From Paulinella micropora (Eukaryota; Cercozoa; Imbricatea; Euglyphida): 45,658 nucleotides of DNA. The DNA is taken from the NCBI GenBank assembly GCA_009731375.1, contig BJOX01000263.1:83967-129624 (forward strand), in the 5' to 3' direction. The position numbers and the translations under genes were made by a program. Below are positions 9,641 through 18,235 of the stretch, piece after piece (the first letter of the stretch is position 1; each line of letters begins with the position of its first letter). The notes beneath the pieces were generated by a model. The model saw only the letters and a list, made by a program, of their open reading frames with translations. It did not search any database and had not been told where the DNA came from.

Positions 9641-11320
9641 TCAAATGTATGTATCAAAATTACCATAACCATTCTGTGCTTTTAATTTTTCTGCTTCGTC
9701 TTCTTTTAAATCTGTATAACCGCTGGCAAATTTAAATTTAATACCTTTCGCTCGCTCCATTAAAAACCTCATAGCAAACCATCCACAAGTTGAGGAAGTA
9801 TCACTCTGCTCTTTTACTTGATTAACCTTCATTAATAAAGAACTATCGGGGTGGCTTAGGTCAATTAGTCTTTTCATTTGTTGTTGAAAGTCTTCTGTGG
9901 GCTCATAAAGTGCTAATGGGTCATACACTTCAACACTTCTGTCTTTATCTAGACTTATCCATATAGCAATCCAATGAGACCCTGCTTGCTTGTGATTGTT
10001 CAAATTCATAATAAATCCGTATCGCTTTCTGCTTCCGGGCTTCAACTTGTAGATTTCATCACTGGCTATTGCTCCGAGATACCATCCATATTTTTTCATT
10101 ATGTCGTCTATTTCATAAGTCATTAGTCCCCGCCCCTCTCCAGTTTGTTCGTCTGGCTGTTGCTGTCCAAAGGACGCATCACCAACTTCGTTGGTGCGCT
10201 CCTCTGGCTCTGGTTGCTGTGGCTCCGAGACGCTCAGGGGTATGGTTGTCTCCTCTGTCTGTGGTTGCTGTCCAAAGGACGCATCTCCAACTTCGTTGGA
10301 GTGCTCTGGTTGCTGTTGCTCTGGTTGCTGTTCATTTCTATATTTATTTATAAGAGCATTAACATAATCTTTTTTTCTCATTGAATGAACCCATTCTTTT
10401 CGTGATAAATACTTTTTAATGTTTTTTACGGAAAACACTTTATTAATCAAATCTTCTAATCCAGTTCCCGTTTGTAAGCCCAAATATTCTGCGAGTTTCT
10501 TTTTTACTTCATCCTTTTCGTCTCCTACATTTATTTTATGTTCTATAATTTTGTCTATTATCCATGATGCCCTTTGGTTCCAACCTTTAACATCGTGGCC
10601 TTCATTTTTAAGTTTTTCCCTTAGTGCTTCACCAAGAATTTTAATAGTCAGTTTTTTTAAAACATTACTAGTATTTGACAATCCATTCTTCAACATTAAT
10701 CTGTATTTAGCCTCCTCTAGTTTGTTTCCTATATTTTTATTTAATGCTTCTTGTGCTCCTAGCGATTTTTTCATTTGGTCTATTGTCAGTTTTTGTTCTT
10801 GAAATTGTTTTATGCTTTCTGCTATACTTTGTATTTTGCTAGGAACCCAATTATCTATATCTGCTTGAGTAAAAACTCCAGAATTTATGATTAATTTTTT
10901 ATAGTCTTCAAATTCTTTATTTGGCTTAACTTTTACCTCTGGCTGTGCCTGTTGTTCTTGTGGTTGCCCCTGCTGTGGTGGCATAATATATTGATATTGT
11001 GGTGGCGGTGGTAATGCTTGTATCCTATTTTTTCTATCTTCTTCATATTTTACATCATCTATGAGTTTTTGCTCTCTTCTTAGTTCTCTGGCTTTTTGTT
11101 CTTGTCGTTCCTTAATATCTGATAGTTCATTGCGGTGTATCCTTGCTAACTCATCCTGCCTTTCCTTAGCATCTGCTATGTCTTTTCTTTCTTGCCTCTT
11201 CTTTTCTTCTTCAGCATCAACTCGTGCTTTTTTCTCTTTTTGGTCAATCTCATCAATCTTTTCGTATTTCTCCTTTTTGAGTTTGTCTAAGTGGTCATTA
11301 ATGGCGGTTCTAGTATTTTG
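9641..11320 (-). CDS. Adenain-like cysteine protease with long coiled-coil N-terminus
   Basis: The frame is open from the 10-N gap at 11321-11330 to the stop at 9641 (559 codons), so the start is missing or in the gap. ATG 10984 is an internal Met. The order is a Lys/Glu-rich coiled coil (first 90 codons), Pro/Gln linkers, a helical Lys-rich region, two Gln/Glu-rich repeats containing NEVGDASFGQQ, then a C-terminal protease domain. That domain has the C5/C48 layout: His in GSHWIAIW, Asp in YDPLA, and Cys in SSTCGWFAMRF. Such enzymes mature virion proteins in adenoviruses, Polintons and PLVs. The helical middle region could act in scaffolding. The DASFGQQ motif also occurs once in the 139-aa protein (DATFGQQ). 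Confidence 0.82.
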   Translation of the reverse strand, partial: QNTRTAINDHLDKLKKEKYEKIDEIDQKEKKARVDAEEEKKRQERKDIADAKERQDELARIHRNELSDIKERQEQKARELRREQKLIDDVKYEEDRKNRIQALPPPPQYQYIMPPQQGQPQEQQAQPEVKVKPNKEFEDYKKLIINSGVFTQADIDNWVPSKIQSIAESIKQFQEQKLTIDQMKKSLGAQEALNKNIGNKLEEAKYRLMLKNGLSNTSNVLKKLTIKILGEALREKLKNEGHDVKGWNQRASWIIDKIIEHKINVGDEKDEVKKKLAEYLGLQTGTGLEDLINKVFSVKNIKKYLSRKEWVHSMRKKDYVNALINKYRNEQQPEQQQPEHSNEVGDASFGQQPQTEETTIPLSVSEPQQPEPEERTNEVGDASFGQQQPDEQTGEGRGLMTYEIDDIMKKYGWYLGAIASDEIYKLKPGSRKRYGFIMNLNNHKQAGSHWIAIWISLDKDRSVEVYDPLALYEPTEDFQQQMKRLIDLSHPDSSLLMKVNQVKEQSDTSSTCGWFAMRFLMERAKGIKFKFASGYTDLKEDEAEKLKAQNGYGNFDTYI

Positions 11321-11330
11321 NNNNNNNNNN

Positions 11331-11355
11331 GAAGTCAGAACAAAATATCTTTAAA
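11331..11355 (-). other. Third, gap-truncated copy of module A
   Basis: Read leftward, GATATTTTGTTCTGACTTC is identical to the start of module A at 18115-18133, then the assembly breaks into 10 Ns. It lies about 65 bp past the end of the basic protein gene. Confidence 0.6.
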
Positions 11356-11360
11356 ACTAG

Positions 11361-11403
11361 ACACAACACATGTGTTGTGTCGTTTCATGTGTTGTGTCGT
11401 TTG
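11361..11403. repeat. 20-bp perfect palindrome plus direct repeat
   Basis: ACACAACACATGTGTTGTGT (11361-11380) is a perfect palindrome. Its right half with cgttt is repeated once downstream. It lies between the protease frame and the basic protein stop, so it may be a 3'-end or operator structure. Confidence 0.85.
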
Positions 11404-11416
11404 TCCGCAAGCGGGC
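11403..11416 (-). terminator. Stem-loop touching the basic-protein stop codon
   Basis: GTCCGC aa GCGGGC (one G-T pair) begins on the last base of the TAG of the 11416-11742 gene. Confidence 0.55.
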
Positions 11417-11742
11417 TAAAACTTGAGTGCTCCTCGCCCTTTCTGCTTACCATACCCCTGTCTTGATGCTACAGCACCAACACTACCAGCGTAAGGTACC
11501 CCAACGCTACTTAATGCTCCCGCAGTCCTAGAGATTAACTTATTATTGCGAAGAAATTTATCAACAGCCATTGCGGTTTTGCCCACTTTTTGCCAGTTAA
11601 TTTTACCACCAGCCTGTCCCTTGCCTCCTTGCTTCTTCTTGCGACCAGTCTTCATTTTGCCTCCAGCCATATTTGTGCTTGAGTTAATAGTTCGTTTGCC
11701 GATTGTTGGAATGACTTCAACACGAGTTGTCTTCACTACCAT
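11416..11742 (-). CDS. Small basic Gly/Lys-rich virion core-like protein (108 aa)
   Basis: The ATG at 11742 follows catagtata closely. Residues 24-50 are a Lys/Gly tract (GGKMKTGRKKKQGGKGQAGGK), followed by an amphipathic, Ala/Gly/Val-rich helical half ending KGRGALKF. Such small basic proteins beside the ATPase and protease in PLVs and adenovirus-like elements are presumed virion core or membrane-active components. The stretch NMAGGKM fits the adenain cleavage consensus (M/I/L)xGG-x, so the first ~28 residues could be a removable propeptide cut by the neighbouring protease. That processing is inference. It sits 88 bp after the ATPase gene on the same strand. Confidence 0.65.
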   Translation of the reverse strand: MVVKTTRVEVIPTIGKRTINSSTNMAGGKMKTGRKKKQGGKGQAGGKINWQKVGKTAMAVDKFLRNNKLISRTAGALSSVGVPYAGSVGAVASRQGYGKQKGRGALKF

Positions 11743-11807
11743 TATACTATGAAAAAAAATATTTATTAATTCTAAAAATATTATTTAAATCTTTGTGAGA
11801 AATTTTC

Positions 11808-11848
11808 GGAGATTGAAAATCTCCAATAGCCTATCGCATGCGATAGGC
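11808..11848 (-). terminator. Tandem hairpins at the ATPase stop codon
   Basis: A perfect 20-bp palindrome, GCCTATCGCATGCGATAGGC (11829-11848), contains the ATPase stop codon. A second stem, GGAGATT-gaa-AATCTCC, lies at 11808-11824. Together they look like a 3'-end signal. Confidence 0.65.
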
Positions 11849-12632
11849 AAAGTTTTTTCTTAACTCATCATCAACACTTGAGACATAAAGAAAATTAAAT
11901 CTCTCCTTTGTTGCTTCGTGATATTTTTGGAGAAAATAATAAAAATCAAATGATAAGTCTAAGTGTTTATACACGAGTTCCATTTTGTCCTGAGACTGGC
12001 CCGGAAAGATTAATAAATAATCTAACTGCTTAATGGCTTCTGGCCGTAGGTCGTTCAAATACTGACTAGACATAATAACCTTACTTTTATAGTGTCTGTT
12101 CTTTTTTAACAAATCACTTACGGACTTGTCTCTTAATCCACTCCCTAAATCATCCAAAACAAAAACGACCTCTGGAGAAATATACTTGCTGGGTCGTTCT
12201 TTTGGTGCCTCCGCGGCGCTCTGTTTCTTTCCTTTCCGAAATAAAGAAATTGTGGTTTCTCTATTTCCTCTTTGTCCTGTTTTACTTCTCCTTCGTGTTG
12301 CTCGTCATGTCTGTTCAGTTTGTCTAACTCATAATCAATGACATTTACACCATCTGATTTAAGAAAGGTATATATTGCCATCGGGTTGCCTCTGTTCTTA
12401 AAGTGCTTTACCATTGCTTTATAAATGTAGTCCTTGTGTATCGTTGAAGCAATAATTACAATACGGGTTTTTCTGTCTGTCGTCCGTTTCAGTATTTCAA
12501 AGAGTGCTGTTGTTTTCCCGATCTTCTTACGGGCAAGTAGAAATATGTTGNNNNNNNNNNGCCTTTTGCTTTTTTGTTTCCATCACCCTCTTGTTTTACG
12601 GGCTTCACCTTGACATTGTTAATCTTCATCAT
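11831..12632 (-). CDS. A32/FtsK-HerA-like genome packaging ATPase, frameshifted
   Basis: The start is ATG 12632 (tandem ATGATG). A 10-N gap at 12551-12560 interrupts the first 30 codons. The following frame has a P-loop, ARKKIGKTTALFEIL, near 12545-12500. Between about 12290 and 12200 the frame shifts, and the other frame carries the Walker B strand VVFVLDDLGSG, then a sensor-like IMSSQYLNDLRP and a C-terminal helical tail. This P-loop/DD arrangement and the total size (about 265 codons) match packaging ATPases of Polintons, PLVs, virophages and NCLDVs, which pump DNA into the capsid. The frameshift and gap may be assembly errors. Hairpins follow directly at its stop. Confidence 0.82.
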
Positions 12633-12657
12633 CGTATATTATTATCCTAAGAATTCG

Positions 12658-12700
12658 TTGCGGATAAATCCGCAACAATCTGGGTAGGTTTCACCTACCC
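12658..12700 (-). terminator. Tandem hairpins at the stop of the 120-aa gene
   Basis: GGGTAGGT-ttc-ACCTACCC (12682-12700) overlaps the TAG at 12697-12695. A second, TTGCGGA-taaa-TCCGCAA, lies at 12658-12675, just before the ATPase start. A direct repeat cctaagaattc (12646-12656, 12699-12709) brackets the pair. Confidence 0.65.
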
Positions 12701-13057
12701 TAAGAATTCTAGGCACACTACAATTCGGCCCGGTAAATTTCCTGTATCAATATTTCCGCTGTCAGTTTCAAGGACTTTAAATGTATATTGTCCGTCAGTC
12801 CATCCTACAACACCCAAATCATAACCGAGGTTTGAAATGTTTGCTGTGGTGCTGTCCGCAAATGTTCCAATAATTCCAATTCTGTCCATATAAAGAATTC
12901 TGGTTTTTGTCTCTGTCTGGTCGTTCATATAGTGGATAAACTTAACATTCATTTTGGTTGGTGTGAATGACATTTGAATATTTTTATTAAATGTTTTGCT
13001 TCCTCCAGCAAAATCATTGCTCAGAAAAATAATCCGCTGATATTTATAGTCAGCCAT
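12695..13057 (-). CDS. 120-aa putative structural protein, unknown
   Basis: Intact frame, ATG 13057. It is beta-rich with no signal peptide or membrane segment (MADYKYQRIIFLSNDFAGGS at the start; IVVCLEFLG at the end), and looks like a small single-domain jelly-roll or decoration protein. I do not recognise a family. It lies in the late leftward block between the membrane protein and the ATPase, so a virion role is likely. Its ATG overlaps by two bases the ATG of a possible opposite-strand gene (13056). Confidence 0.6.
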   Translation of the reverse strand: MADYKYQRIIFLSNDFAGGSKTFNKNIQMSFTPTKMNVKFIHYMNDQTETKTRILYMDRIGIIGTFADSTTANISNLGYDLGVVGWTDGQYTFKVLETDSGNIDTGNLPGRIVVCLEFLG

Positions 13058-13325
13058 GATGTCCTCTATATTAGTGCTAATAAACTTTTTATTAATTAAT
13101 ATTTCTGCTCGGACTGCCTGCGACTTTTACTCGCGGGTCAGTGAGAAAAAAAATGAGAGTTGTGCTTATTGTAGAAAGCAAGGAATAGAAACAAAATTTA
13201 AATGTGTGTATAAGCCTATGAGTGATTGGTGTGTTAGTTTTGATGAAGCCATTCCTTTAATTTGCTCAGGTAGTGATGCTTCTTGGTATAAAATACACTT
13301 ATACGAATGCTCACTTCTTACTTGA
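13056..13325 (+). CDS. Possible 89-aa secreted Cys-rich protein
   Basis: An opposite-strand frame with a signal-peptide-like start (MMSSILVLINFLLINISA) followed by 70 residues with seven cysteines (including CAYC and FKC) and no further hydrophobic segment. It fills the only leftover gap in the late block and overlaps the TM-protein gene end by 15 bp. Points in favour are the signal peptide and that the region has no other use. Points against are that it has no promoter space (the ATG overlaps the divergent gene) and that nothing here is homologous to it. A host-directed secreted factor is one possibility; an accidental frame is another. Confidence 0.4.
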   Translation: MMSSILVLINFLLINISARTACDFYSRVSEKKNESCAYCRKQGIETKFKCVYKPMSDWCVSFDEAIPLICSGSDASWYKIHLYECSLLT

Positions 13326-13655
13326 AGAAGGTGATGGAAGGCATATTCCTATGAGTAAAGTCAAAATTCCGACATAAGTATTAGCAACCTCGCATGGCAA
13401 ATTCTTTTCAGATAGCCTCACGATACAAAGGGTTATAATGGCAATAATGATACCCATTTGAAATAAGTATTTAATAAGTCGGCTGTCTGTCGGTCTGTCT
13501 TTTATACAACAACAATTCCAGTTATCTTCCAATTCGTGCTCTACTTTTTTTTCCTCATTCTTCAATGAAATGTCTAAAACTCTATTTTTCAACTCTGGTG
13601 TTAGTTCGCCGTCTATTTCAATGACTGGCGGTGGGGGGTGTAATCTAGGAGGCAT
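13311..13655 (-). CDS. Conserved PLV-type membrane protein (114 aa)
   Basis: ATG 13655 overlaps the end of the fibre gene by 11 bp. The Pro-rich N-terminus is followed by a charged region with CCC (residue about 48), one strong transmembrane helix (GIIIAIITLCIV), a short loop with Cys, then a second hydrophobic segment (YVGILTLLIGICLPSPS). Proteins with this two-segment end and an LPSPS-like terminus recur in PLVs, where they are assumed to be virion membrane or entry-related proteins; I know this only as a pattern. A stem-loop (13312-13333) overlaps its stop codon. Confidence 0.6.
   Translation of the reverse strand: MPPRLHPPPPVIEIDGELTPELKNRVLDISLKNEEKKVEHELEDNWNCCCIKDRPTDSRLIKYLFQMGIIIAIITLCIVRLSEKNLPCEVANTYVGILTLLIGICLPSPSSSKK
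13312..13333 (-). terminator. Stem-loop overlapping the membrane-protein stop
   Basis: CACTTCTT (13312-13319) pairs with AAGAAGGTG (13325-13333) with one bulged G. It includes the TGA stop at 13313-13311. Confidence 0.5.
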
Positions 13656-16600
13656 TAGTAGAAAATACGACTGCTCGGATTTCGGCTAGTTGGTTTGCTT
13701 GGTCTTGTAGTATATTCATAAGATGTTTATTTTCTTTTTCTAAATTAACTACCTTTTCTGATAATTGTTGAACGGCCTTAATTAACGGGGCTATAAACTC
13801 GGAATAACCTATACCATAACCGACATCACCACTATCAATACATTTAACATCTTCTGGATTAACACTCACACCTTTCAATTCATATTCTTTTCTTTGCNNN
13901 NNNNNNNACATTCCTTTCTTTGCTTTGGACACGGAACCATAATTTTTTCTTTTATAAATCCGCCAAAATCTAGCATATCCATTTCTGTTAGTATTTCTTC
14001 TAATTCCTGTGCTATTAAGCCAGTCCTACATTTCTTTTTGTCATCAATCATACGATAGCAGACTGGATTTAACTTATTAATAAAATCTAAGCCTAAACAT
14101 TCCTTTATATCTTCTTTTTTTCTCCTGTTTGAATATTGAATAGGATTAGACAACACCCATAATTGTCCGTCGCTTGCTCTTAATGACATTAAAGCAGTAT
14201 TTGAATTATTCTCCCATATGAACCCACTCGTTGAAGAACCATTCACTCTAAATCTAATAGCATAAGAAGTTAATCCTCTACCTCCTCCTGCTGGTGCTGT
14301 TCCTCCACTTAATGATTTATTATTCCCAGACTGAGACATATAAATCCCCCAGTTTGAATAAGAAGCATCCCACATAAATATTCCTCTCGCATTCGTCCCG
14401 TCTGTTTGTCCTTGAATTGCTATTTTTGCCCCATTAGTTGATGCTAATGCCGTTGTTAGCACCCCAGAATATGTAATTCCCGCATTTGCCGTAATCAATC
14501 CTTTTGTCCATAAAGTCCCATTCAGTCCATTCAACGACATCAACAATTGTTCCGCAGAATTTTCCCACACAAAACCCATTGTAGCATCATTAGCCACTCT
14601 AAAACGAAAAGCATATGAACTAAAATCATTTCCCGAAACCGCTAAACCATTTGCTGAACTTCTAGTATTTGTATCCCCACCAGATGCCGCATAAATCCCC
14701 CAACTTGTATTGGCTGTATCCCATAGAAATATTCCTTTTGCGTTTGTTCCATCTGTTGGTCCCTGAATTCCTATTTTTGCTCCACTGACATTCGTTGCTG
14801 ATGTTAGTGTGCCAGTATATGTATCCCCGCACTCGCAGTTAATAATCCTGCTGTGCTTACATTCATCGCCTCAGACCATGTTATATTGCTTCCTGCTGTT
14901 ATTCCTGATTTATAGTTAAAAGCAAGTTTTTTGAGTTTTTGTATATTTGAAAGTTTGAACCAGAATTACTTGATTTCCAGTTTGAGCCGTCATAATAAGC
15001 ATCAAAACTTACGCCTATATTGTCGTGTGCCCAGTTCAATAATTGAAATGTTGAATAAGCATCCGCCGTTGTTATTGCTTGTAAGTGTGCTCCTCCGATA
15101 TTTGAAGCCGTTCCATATAATTCTAAACCACCTGTCGTCCCTGTGCCTTTCGTTGTATTGCCTATGATTATTGGTTTGCCTGATGCTGTTGTTATTTGTC
15201 GCTCGTTGTTAATGTTGTCGTAGTTATTCCTGCGGTTGAAGTTATTGTTCCAGCACTTGTTATGTTGTTTGAGTTCATATCTAAGGCTCCATAAAACCGC
15301 ATACCCCCAGCATTGTTAAAACGGACAATGTCAGACGAAGCACTTTTATTATCCAAAAGTTTTGAAATGTAAAGTCCCGCCCCTTTTACATCAAATGCTA
15401 CATTCGTAAATACATAACCTCTTTGGTCTGCGGTTCCGCTTGTAGCAGTATTTAGAGTAAATAAGAAATACTGATAATCTCCTGATGTCTGTGAAAAGAA
15501 TATATCACCTCCATTTTGGTTTAATATCCTCGCCCCATTATATGTTATATTTCCGCCATTAGTGATAGTTTGATTATTAAAATCGGCATTGTTCGTTAAA
15601 GTTAGATATTTTATTGTAGTGCTCGCCCCATTAAATGTTTTACTTCCTGTTATGGTTTGGTCTGTTTTTAGTTTTACATTTTGCCCGTCCAATGTGTCCG
15701 CATACCCTTTTGTCGCTCCGTCCGTCGCTAACGTCGGAGTTCCAAGGTTGGCTATTTTGCTACTATTACGATCTAGCCCCGAAGCATTTACCCAACCGAC
15801 GATTACCCCATCAATAATAAAACTTATTTTTTCGCAGAAATTTCAAAGTTGTAATATGTTGCAGTTTTCATATCCAAACTAGCAATTGACCCGATATTAC
15901 TGGTAGAATTGAAAACGATAAATGTGCCCTTTGTTGTTGAATTGATTGAATTTCCCGTTATTTCAACACCACTGCTATATGTCTTAATTCCTGCTATGGT
16001 TTGGTTTCCTGTTAGTTTCACATTTTGCCCGTCTAATGTATCCACATAACTTTTATTTGCTCCGTCCGTTGTTGCTGATGGTGTGGCTAAGTTTGTTATT
16101 TTGTTGTTATTCAAAGATAGTGTAGTGCCAGTTGCGGTTATAATTAAAGTATTACCCGAATATAACTCCACATACGATCCCGTTATTTGTATCGGATACC
16201 AAGTCGCTGTTGCTGTTTTTTGCGCTGCAATCATTCCTATTTTTGTATCAAAGGCTATGCCAATACCATCAAAAGTAGTAGGATTGGATGAACCACTTAC
16301 TTNNNNNNNNNNNNNNNNNNNNNNNNNNNNNNNNNNNNNNNNNNNNNNNNNNNNNNNNNNNNNNNNNNNNNNNNNNNNNNNNNNNNNNNNNNNNNNNNNN
16401 NNNNNNNNNNNNNNNNNNNNNNNNNNNNNNNNNNNNNNNNNNNNNNNNNNNNNNNNNNNNNNNNNNNNNNNNNNNNNNNNNNNNNNNNNNNNNNNNNNNN
16501 NNNNNNNNNNNNNNNNNNNNNNNNNNNNNNNGTAGAAGCCCCCGAAATAGCATAACCATTCATATTTAGTGCCCCCGTCATACTGGCTGTGCCGTCTAAT

Positions 16601-17496
16601 CTAAGAAAGGGTGGTGTGGTGTTTCTCCATTGCCCCGTGCTATACATAATCAGTTGGTTATCTGCTGGAAAGCCTGTTATCGTCACATCGCTATGTGAGT
16701 CTATACTTCCAGCTGCTGACACCTTATTATTATTATCATTATGCTCAAATATCCATTCATCAACACCTTTGTCATTTAGTAAATTAACTCCTGTTATATT
16801 CTTCCTTCCCATACTAATGTTGCCTGTTTCATCAACATTTATCGGAAATGTTTTATTTACCCAGTTTATTGAATTATATGTTAGATAACTATTCATCGCC
16901 ACTGGTGCTGTAATGACTACATCTGAAAGTGTATCAATTGAACCAAGGGCAGTATTCTTCCATTTGCCTTCTACATCGTTGTAAGTTAAGTATTGTCCGC
17001 TTGCTTGTGCAAATATGTTTGTATCTATCAAATTGTATAAACTTGTTTGGTGCGGATTGGAAGTATTAGAGCGGTGTTGAGTTGAGGCTTTGACTTCGTC
17101 ATTATCCCTAACTCGTTGCTCTGTGTAGTATAAACGGCTTCCTTCTTTGATATCCGTAGTTGATTTTAAAGCGAGCCGTGTGTCAAAGCGGTTATCAGTC
17201 CAATAATAATTAAGTCCTTCTTTGATATCCGTAGTTGATTTTAAAGCGAGACGTGTGTCAAAGCGGTTATCAGTCCAATAATAATTAAGACCTTCTTTTA
17301 GGTCAGTTGTTGTTTTTAAAGCGAGACGTGTGTCAAATCGGTCGTCAGTATAATAAAGATTTATTGGGTCAGAATTTTCTGGCACTCTGTCTGTATTCAG
17401 ACCGACTATGTTTGTGTTGGTTAAGTCTAAGTTAAGTATGTTTAGACTATCAACAGCCAACTCATTAAGGCCAAGTAATGATTTATATTGCGACAT
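13645..17496 (-). CDS. Phage-type fibre protein with S74 chaperone domain, frames broken
   Basis: One gene of about 1280 codons starting at ATG 17496. The order is an N-terminal head, three 25-residue repeats of the YYTDxRFDTRLALKxTTDxKEG type (17365-17141), a region with NPHQTS typical of phage tail fibres, MTGALNMNGYAISG, a 229-N gap, two repeats with NNNKITNLATPSATTDGANKSYVDTLDG-like sequence, a DAYYDG/NWKSS segment, then two tandem ~112-residue modules (each with DGTNA[KR]GIF and FVWEN/FIWEN, about 14825-14140). The C-terminus is an intramolecular chaperone (peptidase S74): SNRRKKEDIKECLGLDF, GLIAQELEEIL, then a coiled coil. Such domains trimerise fibres and then cut themselves off. Frame changes near 15830, 15190, 14925 and 14825, and gaps at 16303-16531 and 13898-13907, break the gene. 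Confidence 0.85.
17141..17365 (-). repeat. 75-bp tandem repeats inside the fibre gene
   Basis: Three units of 75 bp (25 codons). The first two differ by about one base, the third more. This is recent in-frame duplication in the fibre shaft. Confidence 0.9.
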
Positions 17497-17594
17497 TGAT
17501 TATATAATTAAATATTTTAATTTTTTTTTTTTTTTGTTAAATTATACTAACAAAAAATATAACTATCTTGTGTAATATCATTCATAGGTAATCA
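17497..17594. promoter_or_regulatory. Divergent AT-rich promoter region
   Basis: 98 bp between the divergent fibre and 172-aa genes. It has a T-run of about 15 and several TATA-like stretches (attatataa beside the fibre ATG). Confidence 0.5.
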
Positions 17595-18113
17595 ATGCCG
17601 TCAAAGGAAGCATCAAAGGAAAATTGGAAGAAGGCTGTTCAAGCAAACAGAGAAAATGCTGGACGGAGAAAGGACGAGTGGGCCCGTGAAAGGCTTCGTA
17701 AAAAGGGAGAATTAAAAGAAGCATCAGTGGAAGAACTTATTGAGACTGATGCTGAAGTTAGTGTTGCGAAAGAGATACTTAAAAATCCTGAGATTGAAGA
17801 TGAATCAAGTGAAAGCGATAGCAAAATTGATATGTCTGAGGTTATTGCAAATCATATGCTTAGAAAGATAAAAAAGAATGCTAAAAAGCCAAAGAAGAAA
17901 ACCTCAAAGAAAGCACCACAACCCAAGAAGCCTGAGAATGACAGCGAAGAAGAAGAAAGTGAGAGTGAAGAAAGCGAAGATTATGAAACAACTGGCGTAA
18001 AACAGAGAGGTGGTAAAAAACGAAATGAAAAAATATTAGTTAATGTATATAACAATACACCAAAGAATAAAGAAAAAAGTAAGGAAGCAGAAAAGATTTT
18101 TCTAAAGTTCTAA
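17595..18113 (+). CDS. 172-aa highly charged protein, unknown
   Basis: Intact frame from ATG 17595. The first 60 residues are a Lys/Arg/Glu helix, the middle has a lysine tract (KKNAKKPKKKTSKKAPQPKK, about 95-115), then an acidic serine-rich tract (EEEESESEESED), and a basic end with KQRGGKKRNEKI. There are no membrane segments and few hydrophobic residues, so it is probably largely disordered. The mixed basic/acidic layout resembles nuclear chromatin-binding proteins. Together with its place just upstream of the integrase this suggests DNA binding or nuclear targeting, but that is inference. A module A hairpin follows its stop by 5 nt. Confidence 0.65.
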   Translation: MPSKEASKENWKKAVQANRENAGRRKDEWARERLRKKGELKEASVEELIETDAEVSVAKEILKNPEIEDESSESDSKIDMSEVIANHMLRKIKKNAKKPKKKTSKKAPQPKKPENDSEEEESESEESEDYETTGVKQRGGKKRNEKILVNVYNNTPKNKEKSKEAEKIFLKF

Positions 18114-18150
18114 TGATATTTTGTTCTGACTTCGTCATCACAAAACATCG
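18114..18150 (+). terminator. Module A stem-loop after the 172-aa gene
   Basis: TTTTGT (18119-18124) pairs with ACAAAA (18140-18145); the inner stem GAC-TTC-GTC is identical to that at 9612-9638. It is followed by CATCGT, which pairs with ACGATG at 18181. Confidence 0.65.
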
Positions 18151-18180
18151 TCTGCGATTAAATAAAAATTAAAATAAAAA

Positions 18181-18235
18181 ACGATGTTTTAGAATAAGCG
18201 AGAGTGCGTAGCACGAAGCGCAATTCTAAAATATC
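18181..18235 (+). promoter_or_regulatory. Module B: 55-bp inverted-repeat element before integrase ATG
   Basis: It ends at the base before the integrase ATG. It has TTTTAGAAT and ATTCTAAAA arms around a conserved centre (GCGAGAGTGCG, AGCACGAA), and is almost identical to the copy before the penton gene. It probably controls transcription of the integrase. Confidence 0.75.

Noticed and set aside
10419-11354. + strand frames opposite the protease gene
   Set aside because: They are Phe/Ser/Leu-rich mirror images of the Lys/Glu-rich coding strand.
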